From Biomphalaria glabrata (taxonomy: Eukaryota; Mollusca; Gastropoda; Planorbidae): a DNA stretch of 64,000 nucleotides. Below the pieces are notes generated by a model. That model had not been told where the DNA came from, did not search any database, and saw nothing but the letters and a program-made list of their open reading frames with translations. The translations under genes and the position numbers were made by a program. Positions 1-10,500 of this stretch are shown piece by piece. The stretch covers positions 15,584,666 to 15,648,665 of the forward strand of contig NC_074712.1 in the NCBI RefSeq assembly GCF_947242115.1, read 5' to 3'. Position 1 is the stretch's first letter, and the number at the start of each line of letters is the position of its first letter.

Positions 1-380
1 TGCTTTGTTATAAAATATTGAAACTTCTGATTCTTTGGATGAAGAGGCTAAAGAAAGCGAAGATTATTCTAATAGGCAATATATCACAACATTCAGTCAA
101 AGACACAAACTCAGGCCAGTATTGATTCAATGCTATGAAGAATTGTGTTCAAAGTGTTGAGCTGCATTGAACAATATGGCAACAACTGGTGGCGGCCGTG
201 CTTTGATTGAGAAAAGCATAGGTTTTAAATACAAATTAAAGAACAATATCCTAACCAAATACATCGGAAAGCTTATGTAAAGCTTGATTGAATATCAAAC
301 ATGTTATAATACAGTATAACAGTATAAATATGAATCAAAAGACACTCATGGTTTACTATCGTATTTTTTACAGTTGTGAG

Positions 381-416
<36 letters not shown>

Positions 417-500
417 GCCGTCCGTTCCCAATTTTTGTTAATGCTGCTCTCGATAGAGAAAGGCTGCCCATCCCTGCTCTAGTCTATCGTCAGTAGTTGC
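1..500. other. Gene-free left edge; possible worn transposon-derived sequence
   Basis: From about 20 to 290 the + strand reads as an almost open peptide with protein-like composition but with stops. I do not recognise it. A short (TA)n/(TG)n microsatellite lies at 379-413. At 463-481 the text AAGGCTGCCCATCCCTGCT looks like the reverse complement of a hAT-type terminus (CAGGGATGGGCAGCC). No partner end or target duplication was found, so this may be the right-hand remnant of an old hAT element that begins outside the window. Confidence 0.3.
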
Positions 501-789
501 AAAATCCCAAACAGAGGATGTGTATTGTAAACAGTATTTTAACTACATATTTCTGGTTTAATTTTTTTAAAAATCTCTTTAAATAAACTTCATTTGTACT
601 CTTAGTTTCTGAATCATATCATAAAGTGGCTATTGCACGATACATTTTATTAATCAAACTTAATCTTTTTAAGAGAGCAATTTTTAATTGTTTTATTTTC
701 CATTTATTACTCTAATATTTGTTTTTTTCCCCCTGTGTGGAATGATGCTCTGATTGAGTTCCAATTTCTGTACTTCATATAAAAAAAAA

Positions 790-1495
790 AATTAATTCTC
801 TTATCTTATTCATGGTAAACCAGTAACACAGACTAAAAACGCAAAATACCTAGGTGTTATAATAAATGAAAAACTGTAATGGAATCCACATATTGATGAA
901 ACTATCAAAAAATCAAACAAAGCATTAGGGTTTATTAAAAGAAATTTCTATAAATCAAATAAGAACATAAAACTAAAATGTTATTTAACCTTGGTTAGGC
1001 CAATAATAGAATATGCATTTTCTGTTTGGGACCCCTCAACTCAAGAAAACATTAAGAAACTGGAACAGACACAAAATAGAGCAGTGAGATTCGTAGCAAA
1101 CGAATATTCACATTTGACTAGAGTAACACCTTTAGTAAAATCACTAAATTTAGAAAGCCTTCAGGACAGAAGACTCAAAAGTAAAGTAGCAATTATACAT
1201 AAAACACTGAACCATAATCTTCAAATACAAAAACAAAATTTAATAAAATACTCAGAAAGACACAAAGATAAAGGCACATTCCTCATCCCATATGCTAGGA
1301 CAAATTTGTACAAATACTCCTTCTTCCCTAGTGCTATTAGAGCATGGAATGGGTTGCCTGAGCTAGCCAGTGACTTAGCAGAATTTAGGTCATTAGTTAA
1401 TAAGCATGACTGAATGCATGACGCGTAGGATGTAATCATCTTCTTTTTTTGAAGTAACGTCTGTATTATATAAGATAAGAAGATAAGATAAGATC
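790..1495 (+). mobile_element. 5'-truncated non-LTR retrotransposon (LINE family B), 3' end with GATAA-rich tail
   Basis: The + strand encodes the end of a reverse transcriptase-type ORF2. A segment at about 811-990 (YLGVIINEKL, one in-frame stop, then WNPHIDETIKKSNKALGF) runs into an open frame at 991-1413 containing RPIIEYAFSVWDPSTQENI and the typical C-terminal AWNGLPELA. These are features of the thumb and C-terminal region of Jockey/CR1-group LINEs. The coding part is followed by a short 3' UTR (GCATGACGCGTAGG...) and a tail of AAGATAAG repeats at 1471-1493, the kind of microsatellite tail many LINEs carry. Related copies lie at 33482-33640, 56522-57145 and 58672-58975. Family placement is inferred from motifs only; the copy is dead on arrival (5' truncated). 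Confidence 0.8.
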
Positions 1496-2361
1496 ATGTT
1501 TCGAAAATCCTAGATTCTATTGATTTTAATCTTTTGTAGGCTACATTTGAATAGCTTGATTACCTAGATCTGTTTAGATTCTGTACCTAAAAATTGCAAA
1601 ATAATATTTATGAGACAAGAGTGCTCTTTTTTCGATGTTCAAATACTAGATCTAGATCTATATGTTACATAGGTTGGGGTTTAAAAAAACAACTTTACTT
1701 CTTATAACTACTATACAAAACAACGCCTTCTTTCAGCTTTTTTAAAAACGTTCATGACATTTTTTGTAGTGTTCAAAGATCTCCATGTCCAGTCTATATA
1801 TAATATATATAGGTCTGTGAATAAGACATTCTTAAATGAATTGGGCTAAAAGATTGTACTTGCCAAATTTGTTGTACCTCTTAAGCAAGCGAGTGATTAA
1901 CTTTGTCAAATGGTTTATCATGGAATCGTAAGATGCATTCGCTTATTATCTTAACCTAAATCATCAATTAAACATTTAAATTAAATTTTACACAACCTAA
2001 ATTTCATCCCTTACAACTCTTTTGATCTTTCCCCACGAAAGTTAGGAAATGACGCTTTAAACTCGATCCCTTGAAAACTTATCCCATCTTTCTTTACTTT
2101 CAAGAAAAACATTAGCATATTAAGACTCATTGATACATTTAGAACCAAACCATTGAGATCTACATGCTTAAAATGTATTTAGAATGGCTGGACTTATTAG
2201 TGATGTTTTATATTTATAGTCTTCAAGCATCTTGTACCTACATACATAGTTTCTTTAGCAGCGCTATATAAAGTAAATTAGTAATACTACATAATAACAC
2301 TATATATATATTTGTATAATCATCAAAGGTTGAATCGTATCTCTGAGACAGAAGCTTCAAC
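1496..2361. other. Upstream region of claudin-like gene 1
   Basis: AT-rich non-coding DNA. At 2250-2290 there is a short match (AGCGCTATATAAAGTAAATT) to the 3' end of the L2/CR1-like LINE family seen at 31045-31080, and it also supplies a TATATAAA string about 100 bp before the gene 1 start. Whether that string acts as a core promoter is unknown. CTCTGAGACAG at 2341-2351 could be a 3' splice site of an upstream non-coding exon, by analogy with genes 2-4, but it is weaker than theirs. Nothing else is recognised. Confidence 0.35.
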
Positions 2362-5137
2362 ATGGGAGTCAAGGATGGATTTATGTCAGCCAATGTCGCA
2401 ACAAAAATAGCTTTGTTTGTGATACTCTTAGCAGATGTCGTCAAGTAAGTACAGTGTAATAAAATACACCGAAGGCGACCTATTAACTACTAGTGGTTAT
2501 AGGCTACATTTAACACAGACACTCTGAAATATCATCTTTATGATTCTATATGATTCTTTATGATTCGATATGATTCAATGATTCTTCATGTTTTAGAGAT
2601 GATAGAAATGTTTATGAGATTTTAAATATGTATAAAGAGAAGAAATTAAAATACGAGATGGATGTTTTAGAGCAGACACGCATGTTTCTGAGATGATACA
2701 ATCGTTAAAAAAAAAAAAAAAATTTAGAGGCGATTTAGAGTTTTTTGTTTTGTTTTTGAAAGAGATGATACAAAGCTTATAAGGCATTCCCTTCACTTTT
2801 ACAGTTGGATTGCTTTCTGTACAACATCCTGGCAAGTTATTGAGTCAACCAAATCGTACACAGGGCTGTGGAGGTACTGTGTCGGAGCAGGGGCATGCAG
2901 TATGCTCGATGGGTCAACTGACGGTAAGATGCCTACAGATTTTTGAAAGCGTCTATCTTTTGCGTGCCGAGGGTGCCAAGCGCCTGTTGCAACAAAGCTT
3001 TTCTGTAGAGACAGAAATATATAATTTTTGAAGTGTTTTCATACCCATTCTGACGCCCCTCCCTATTACGCAACAGTGCCCGGGGACGGCTACCCCATAG
3101 ACCGTCGCCCTGGTACGCCACTGACTAGCTCATGTTTTATTTAGATGTTAATACAATAAGGTCCACTTATCACAGTTCTAAAACACTAGATTATTAAACA
3201 CAAGACACTGTCAGCAATTTATTGAAATATTTTCTCTAGTTAATAAATGATAAAGAAATCACGGTGTCTGTTTCTTTCACAAAGACTTTCAACACCAGAA
3301 GATCGTCTGTATCTTTATTTAAAACTGATGTGTGTGGTTTTTTTTTTATATATTACAAGGAAAAACACAAATAAAATCTAGATTTAACTACAAATTAATT
3401 AAAAATGTAAAGCAATTATCTTATTATCTTATAAATACCAGACGTTCTTTCAAAACAAATAAATAAACGATAAATGCGTTCTACGCGTATCTTTTATGTT
3501 AATCAAATCGTGCGTATTGAAAGGGTTAAACAATTGACTATAAATCGCATGATAAGTGATCAGAGAATCAGAGAATCAGAAATGTCTTCATTTGAGAGCA
3601 GTAGGACAAAGTTTAGGTTTAAGTTTAGTATGTGACCCACTAGGAAATGAAGTCAACAATTCCTAGACATAAAGATAAACAGGTAACATAAAGTCTTTTT
3701 CTTTTTTTTTTTAAATCGAGCCATCCTTTATAAATATTCTGATGTGTTTCTCATTTTTTTCATCTATTTAATTCTTGTAATGTTTCATGACTGCAGGAAG
3801 TCTTTCCTCTGAGCTTTGCACCACTAAAGTCTTCTATGAACAGGCCAGCTCCTGACTTCTACATAAGACGGTGCACAAAAAGTTCGCCTATTGAGTTATT
3901 CAACTTTTTACTGATTTCAAAGAAACATTTGAGTCGAGTGTGGTAATTTCCGCTAAGCCGTGTTCATAATTTAAGTCAAGATGAGATGGTGATAATATTT
4001 TGAAAAAATTATAACAGTAAAAGCAGAGTTTTCACTGTGTGTTCAATTAGGTAGTTATTTTCCCCCCAAAGAAATTTCTAGGAAAAGCGTTAGAGCCATT
4101 TTCGAAATACCCCTGACCTCAGCGCACTAAAAATCTATTGAGCTAATAAGTGACACACACACATTTTTTAGCTTTTGTATTGTTGAAAAAATCGACAAAG
4201 TATTTGACGCTAACCGATATATTACTAGAGGATTAAAAGGATCAAATTGTTTATATACATACATACATATATTAGACATAACTGAATAGCAGCACCAGGG
4301 TCCAAGTTTTTAAGAGAGAAAGTAGTGAATTAAATGATACGAAAATAAGGGACTGCGCCGACCGAGGCTCGAACCTTTTACCCTGGAAACGACAACATCG
4401 CCTAGCGATAATTGAAGCTTTTGATTTTTCCAACAATATTAGTTTTACCCTTAAAACGCGTCTGGTAGTTTAGCCTCTAAACATCAGAATTGTATTTTCA
4501 TTTTGTATGCACTCATTGTAAAACATCTCAGCACTTTAAGGGTTAAAGAAAAAAACTCAAAAAGCTCTGATAAGACTATTTTCTTTATAATTACAGATAA
4601 CTTCGATGCCATTCAGGCTTTCGCCATCTTTGGCTTTATTGCACTGAACGTCGGCTTTCTTCTCATCGTCCTGTACATGTTCTGGGGAAGTTGCAAAGGA
4701 AACGCTGAAACTGGCATTGCTTCAGCCATCACTCTCTTTGTTTCAGGTAATTGCTTCAGCCATCACTCTCTTTGTTTCAGGTAATTGCTTCAGCCATCAC
4801 TCTCTTTGTTTCAGGTAATTGCTTCAGCCATCACTCTCTTTGTTTCAGGTTTGTATGCAGAATTCTCAATTCTAAATAGTAGTTTGTAATATGTATCTCA
4901 ATATAATTATACTTTATTGATCGGTCGATATAAGTAGATGTTTTCATAATTATTTTGTTCCACTTTAAAGCTGGCTGTTGGCTGATTTCTGTGGCCATTT
5001 TCGGTGACAAATATGATGAGGCAGGAAGGTTCGGCTACTCTTACGCCCTGGCAGTATGTGCTCTCATCTTGGCTCTGATTGGTGGGATCATCATGATCAT
5101 AGGTGGCCGAGGTAACAGCGCTGTCAGCTCGAAGTAA
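2362..5137 (+). CDS. Claudin/PMP22-like four-transmembrane protein, gene 1 (subgroup B)
   Basis: Four coding exons: 2362-2444, 2805-2923, 4597-4746 and 4971-5137. All introns are GT-AG (donors GTAAGT, GTAAGA, GTAATT; acceptors TTTTACAG, ATTACAG, TTTAAAG). They join to a 172-residue protein. Four hydrophobic segments lie at about residues 14-34, 72-95, 107-129 and 141-162. The first loop has W37, GLW at 48-50, C53 and C59, the W-GLW-C-C signature of the claudin/PMP22/EMP superfamily; length also fits. Family knowledge suggests a plasma-membrane protein of cell junctions or membrane organisation; the exact role is unknown. The C-terminus is a short hydrophilic tail (GGRGNSAVSSK) with no clear YV-type PDZ ligand. 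The start is the first ATG, conserved in all four copies as (A/C)AAMATGGG-like context. Intron 2 carries a MITE-like end (3030-3127). The exon 3 donor lies in a 34-bp tandem array. Gene existence is well supported by identical exon phases in the paralogues; the claudin label is moderately sure. Confidence 0.88.
3030..3127. mobile_element. MITE-like terminal fragment in intron 2 of gene 1
   Basis: The right end reads GGTACGCCACTGACT. Its reverse complement (AGTCAGTGGCGTACCAGGG) begins with a CAGTGGCG-type terminus common in hAT-like MITEs and is followed by GC-rich sequence unlike the surrounding intron. I could not find a matching left end or target duplication, so this is probably a truncated copy. 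Confidence 0.4.
4717..4848 (+). repeat. 34-bp tandem array spanning the exon 3 splice donor of gene 1 (about 4 units)
   Basis: Units start at 4717, 4751, 4785 and 4819. Each carries the last 30 bases of exon 3 (TTGCTTCAGCCATCACTCTC, then TTTGTTTCAG) plus GTAA. Exon-intron junctions are therefore repeated after 4746, 4780, 4814 and 4848; the first three read CAG/GTAATT and the last CAG/GTTTGT. Only the first keeps the frame into exon 4: later ones add 34, 68 or 102 bases, and read-through meets a stop just after the second junction. Gene 3 has the unexpanded state. Confidence 0.9.
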
Positions 5138-7008
5138 ATGGAAAATGTAAAAAGAGATGAGACGAGATCTAAACTGTTGTATATTTAGAGAATTTCCATC
5201 GAAGCCAGTATTTACATTCACTAACACGCAGCACTATAAAATGTTACGAGCTAAAGTCTCGCAATGTGAACCAAACGAAACATAGATGTACTGAATCTCA
5301 TATACAGACACATTCGAAAAGCATTCTCTGTTGTACATTATGTCTGTTTTTATTTGTATTCATGCTATTTATTGACAAACTAACACACGTTTTAGCTTCT
5401 GATTGATTATAATGGATTATAACATCAGGCAAACATTACTTTTTACTTACATATAAACATCAGTAATGCTTCAGACGAAGAGGCAGATTTAAAAAGCATC
5501 ATCCTAAGCAAGCGTCTTTAGTTTCTTATTAAATATAAAAAATTGTAAGTTAAATCAAAACATTGGTTTAAGTTTAATTCTTTTTAAAAAGTTTTATATA
5601 TGTACAGTTTTACTTTGTAACTTTTCCGTCCTTATTTTATTACTCAAACAATGATCTATATATTTTGAGATCAATTATATATCTATATTGCAATGCATTT
5701 AGATGTTTAGGATCGAAGTAAATGTATGTCTAGGATATAAATAGGTTTATGGAGATTGTTAGAAAACGATGCAAGTAATTGAAGAAGTTAGTTATGTTGT
5801 TTTTTTTTTTTCATTTCATTTGATAAAACTTGCCTACAAAAGCTACACATCTGTCTTAGCTTTTTTTAAATAGTTTATACAAAGATTTATCTACGCATTG
5901 TATTTTTATTTAATGTAACAGCCTTGAATATTTACGATTTTTAAAAACAAAAGTAAAATGTTTATGAATGTTAAAATGACATGTTTGTATGTTTTTCTTC
6001 TTTTTTCAAAGTTACATTTTTAATGTTTTCATAAAATGGTGTAAGAGTAACTGTAAGACGTGTGGACTTTAAACAAAAAAATTAGCACGAGATGTGTGGG
6101 GAAATTAATAAAACACACACACACATACTGTTCACACACACGATATGAATGAAATCTAAAAAGCACAAGGTGTGTAGGAAAGCTTTTTTTCTAAAGGATA
6201 AAACAAGCCAGTCATAAGTGTCTTTGTTGTAATTCACCCACATTGTGCGTTCAATAACGACCAGAAAACCTGTACCAAGATAGCTAGATAGCATTCTTTA
6301 CCTTGAGGAAACTTGGATTTTTGATGGGGCATTTTTTAGCGTCCCGATAGGGGAAGAGCCGCTATTAGTTTTGTGTAGTCTGTCTGTCCGTCCATCTCCT
6401 TGACTGTCTGGTTTAGATAGCAAAAACTAGAAAAGATATTGAAAATCAATTATCAACATCATGATCTATTAGATCTTACAAAATTCTACATTCTGACATC
6501 GAAAAATTTAATTTTTAAAACGAACTTTGTATGAAGTTTTTTTTCCCCTGTAAAAAATACACCAATGTTACAACTATTCACTATTCTCTGAAGAAAACTA
6601 ACAGGGAAGAATACAATAATAAGGGACGTCATTCTTCTGTGGACCGGTATTAAAAAAAATATATCAATATGAGTAGTTGCTTTTTTTTTTCTTAAATAAT
6701 GTTGTATAAAAAGTTTGTATTAATTAACAAAAGGTTTTCTGTTAAACAAGCTACTAAATGTTTACATGAACTGTTTATTTCTATTTCTTTGAAGAGAAGG
6801 ATATGTATATAAGATAAGAAGTCCAATATGTTTGAAAACATTTAATGATCAGAGTGCTAACTGTGCAAACAACTCCACCCCCAGAGAACATTCTGATATT
6901 ACGTAACGGGTAAGGGAGGTATAAACATTTCTTATGATTTAAAAGAAAGGGTGGGGGGTCCAAAGAATGGTTGCGCAACAAAATAAAAAATATTTAAATG
7001 AAATAACT
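5138..7008. other. 3' UTR and downstream DNA of gene 1
   Basis: Candidate polyadenylation signals are ATTAAA at 5528-5533 and AATAAA at 6107-6112; which is used cannot be told. A (CA)n run lies at 6113-6124. Around 6320-6660 there is a moderately GC-richer block with TCTGTCTGTCCGTCC that looks like an old interspersed repeat, without visible ends. No coding sequence is supported. Confidence 0.4.
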
Positions 7009-7016
7009 GAGTAGAA

Positions 7017-7662
7017 AAGTGGTGCGCAACCTAATTCGACCTGCGGGCCATTTTAATTTTCCGAGACTTGTGTCGAGGGTCACATGAATGAAAAGGTACA
7101 AAAACGAAATGAAATTGACCTGAAACTATTTCTTTAGAAACCCATGGATCTAGTAGTTATACTAAATAATGGGCTAGTTAAAGTTTGTCTTTTTTTTTAC
7201 GCGTCGGGTAATGGCTTTTATTTCACTACTTAATATGTGAGCAACATTGTAGCTAACTTTGCAATCGACTCCTTTTCTGGTCTCTTTATGGTAAATATTC
7301 CCATCGATCCCCCAATCTCTAGGCGTAGTTTAACAAACTAATTATTTGTTTTATAATGCCGTTTATTATTATTAGTTTTTTTTTAACAGCCACACTTTCC
7401 TTACAAAACAAATATGTTGGCTTATTTTCACATTCCGCAAATAAAGTAAAGATCCGTTCACTTTTCCTGGTAGATTCTACATTCAGAGTCACATTTTATA
7501 AGTATACGAATGTTAAAATTCATGGTACAACCAATCCATCAGAGAAAAACTGAGGAACCTAATGTAGGGAAAGATACATTTGTCTTTATGCCGAACGGCG
7601 GGCCGGATGGAACCACGTTGTGGGCCGAATCTGGCCCGCTGGCCGAATTTTGGGCATCACTG
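7017..7662 (-). mobile_element. Internally deleted hAT element (same family as the 2.4-kb hAT at 40834)
   Basis: The left end AAGTGGTGCGCAACCT and the right end (reverse complement CAGTGATGCCCAAAATTCGG) match the termini of the hAT at 40834-43216. Flanking 8-mers GAGTAGAA (7009-7016) and GTGTAGAA (7663-7670) match at 7 of 8 positions, as expected for an ageing hAT target duplication. Internal sequence at about 7230-7335 and 7385-7500 aligns with two separate parts of the longer copy's transposase N-terminal half, so roughly 1.7 kb has been lost. Orientation is by transposase direction. Non-autonomous and decayed. Confidence 0.85.
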
Positions 7663-7670
7663 GTGTAGAA

Positions 7671-8122
7671 TATGTGTAATTTACAAATAGCAGCACAAGT
7701 GTTGACGAAGGAAGACATGTTAAGAGCTGCCTTTATTACGTAAACACAAGCAGTGTTGCACTGACGCGCTAGTGTGCAAATGTATATATAATGCAACTAA
7801 ATTACATCTCTTTTCTTCAAGTCATAAAATCTATTTATCAGAATAACAACTAACACAACTATTTCAAAGATTAAAGTCCTTACGTTACGTCTGGTCCTGA
7901 GGTGAAGAAGAAGTGTGTAGTGACGGCTTTACATCTAGCGCAGTTTGTACTCTTGAAGTCTCTAGATTTGTGGCTCTGAGATGTCACCTGGAAAGTCAAA
8001 TCTATTTGCTTTCTCATAGGCTTTCTGATGTGTTTTCCATTTCTTCTGTAAACCTGATTTCCACTTTTGATATTATATAAACCAGGCTTTGAAAGTTTCC
8101 ACTTAGAATGAAGTTGTAGTCT
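7671..8122. other. Unassigned spacer between two transposons
   Basis: About 450 bp of AT-rich sequence with no supported gene or recognisable repeat. The open frames here are short and lack coding features. Confidence 0.4.
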
Positions 8123-8249
8123 GATTGACGCACTAGCGGATCCAGAACTTTGGAGTGGGGGGGGCGATTTTTTTCCAAACCCTAACCCTAACGCCCAGTA
8201 AACCCTAACCCTACGCATAAACGTGAACACACACACACACACACAGACA

Positions 8250-8253
8250 GATA

Positions 8254-8299
<46 letters not shown>

Positions 8300-8321
8300 T
8301 ATATATATATATATATATATA

Positions 8322-8383
<62 letters not shown>
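8250..8383. repeat. (TA)n microsatellite
   Basis: About 130 bp of nearly pure TA with two AATT interruptions, inside the TIR element at 8131-10509. Confidence 0.95.
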
Positions 8384-8387
<4 letters not shown>

Positions 8388-8454
8388 TGAGAATAAAAAA
8401 AAGCAGCGTTTCTCAACCTTCGGAGAAAAACAAAACAACTGGGGCAGCGCTATT

Positions 8455-9020
8455 AGGTTCTCTGGTGAAGTTCGGGGCGAAGCCCCGACGCCATAAGCGT
8501 TTTCTTGCTTTATTCACTGCAGATACGCATTCTCCTGACAAGTACAGCTCATTATTCATCAATGGAGTTCGGGGCGAAGCCCCGACCCCATAAGCGTTTT
8601 CTTGCTTTTTTGACTGCAGATACGCATTCTCCTGAAAAATACAGCTCATTCTTCACAATGTAGTTCGGGGCGAAGCCCCGACGCCAAAAGCGTTTTCTTG
8701 CTTTTTTCACTGCAGAAACGCATTCTCCTGACAAGTACAGCTCATTATTCATCAATGGAGTACGGGGCAAAGCCCCGACGCCAAATGCGTTTTCTTGCAT
8801 TCTTCTCTGCAGAAACGCATTTTCCTGACATCTACAACTCATTACCAATAAATGAAGTTCGGGGCGAAGCCCCGACGCCAAAAGCATTTTCTTGCATTCT
8901 TCTCTGCAGAAACGCATTCTCCTGACATCTACAACTCATTACACATAAATGAAGTTCGGGGCGAAGCCCCGACGTCAAAAGCGTTTTCTTGCATTCTTCA
9001 CTGCAGAAACGCATTCTCCT
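8455..9020. repeat. 97-bp tandem repeats each with a perfect hairpin
   Basis: The core TTCGGGGCGAAGCCCCGA begins at 8471, 8568, 8664, (variant) 8759, 8858 and 8955, a spacing of 96-99. Each unit holds a perfect inverted repeat (TCGGGGC, GAA, GCCCCGA). It also holds a second imperfect one formed by GCGTTTTCTTGC and GCAGAAACGC. Open frames through this block on both strands are by-products of the repeat. Confidence 0.92.
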
Positions 9021-9832
9021 GACCTGAAGCTCATTATTCGTACTATTAAAAAACTACCTTTCGAATAATGTTGTACTTGAAAAATATTCTAATTTGAATT
9101 TATAGGCCCATAATACATTGCAAATAAAACCGATTTGTCTTTGAAAAGATAGGATACCCCACGTATTTAGATTTTTGCTTTGAGGATTGCCGCCGAAAAA
9201 AAAAATTCGATAAATATTATTCAAGAAAACTCTAATATAAATTGTGAGTTATAGTCCCAAATTTATTTAGCTAGAAAAATATCAGATTGAAAAGGTTGGG
9301 AAAAGGTGACTATGAAAATGTTATTTGAGTTTATAACTCATCTCAATCATGACTCTTATACTGAAAAATTTCGTTTGAATTCTAACTTTTCCAATGCAAA
9401 GTCTTTCTTAAAATACTTATGATAACTTCATGTGAAATTACAAAAACTCTGTCTGGAAATGGGAATGGCGGTAGAGTGAAAACGATTAATCCTCGCTCCT
9501 TTACTAATTTCTGCTAAAGATTACATTTGGCATTAAAGAATAGGTATGGGGCGACTCGATATAAGAATTTAATTTATAGTATATATAAATTATATTAGTG
9601 ACAGATTTTTTTTAATTTTGTAATTTCTTAACTATAATACAAAAAGAAAAAGTATTGATTTGTCCGATGGGGGAAATGCGATTGCATGGATCGCCCCTCC
9701 CACCTGGTACAACCCTTTTTCATTTAAATTTACTAATGACACAATTTGAAATTAGAGTGTGGTACGACATATTTACAATGGGTCACATATCAATACGTAG
9801 TTTATATTATATAGATATTCAACTAATTTTGT

Positions 9833-10500
9833 TCACAAACTATGATTCTCCACAAAAATAGGACCGCCCCCCCCAGCACTCAGAGGACTAGAGTGGGGAG
9901 GGCAGTACATGCAATCGCCCCCCCCCTCACCCCAACGAATCGGCCAAAATACCAGAAAGGGAGAAACATAATATAAAATTTATATATTAATTCAACTAAT
10001 TTTGTTCACAAACTATGATTTCTGCATAAAAACGGACCGCCCCCCCCCACTCAAAGGGTTTAGGTGGGAAGGGCAGAAGAGGTATTCGTCCCCCCCCCCA
10101 CCAATCGGCAAACAGGGAACGACATAATATAAAGATCGGTTAAAATATCAATAACAAGTTACAAGGAAATAGATATTTAATTGATTTGTTAGCAGGCTGT
10201 GATTTCTACCAATAAATTGGACCGCCCCCCCCACTCGAAAGTGTAGGGGGGGCGGGATTGATACCACCGCCCCCTCCCGACCCCACCAAATCGGCCAACA
10301 TACTAGAGGGGGGGGGGCGAAATAATCTAAAAATAGGTTGAAATATAAATAATTAGTATATATTTTTAACATAAGTAATAAATTCGTATACAAATTGTGT
10401 GAATCCTATACTAAAGTTCGTCCGCCCCCCCCCCCCCTTCGGGGGGGGGGGTCGGCCGAGTGGGGGGGGGCGATCGCCCCTACCGCCCCCCCCCCTGGAT
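9833..10500. repeat. Degenerate ~176-bp tandem repeats with long C and G runs
   Basis: Units begin near 9833, 10008, 10190 and 10385 with ACAAACTATGATTTCT-like sequence, followed by ACCGCCCCCCC, a G-rich stretch and AATCGGCCAA. The last unit ends with about 14 C, TTCG and about 12 G (10422-10451), then further G and C runs. The end of this block forms the right terminus of the TIR element. Confidence 0.8.

Noticed and set aside
8179-8212. CCCTAA telomere-like repeats
   Set aside because: Only two short interrupted runs, next to (CA)n and inside a transposable element; not an interstitial telomere.
8402-8430. hAT-like end GCAGCGTTTCTCAACCTTCGG
   Set aside because: No partner end or target duplication could be found inside the larger TIR element; not listed as a separate element. 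The same holds for CAGTGTTTCTCACATTCCC at 11923.
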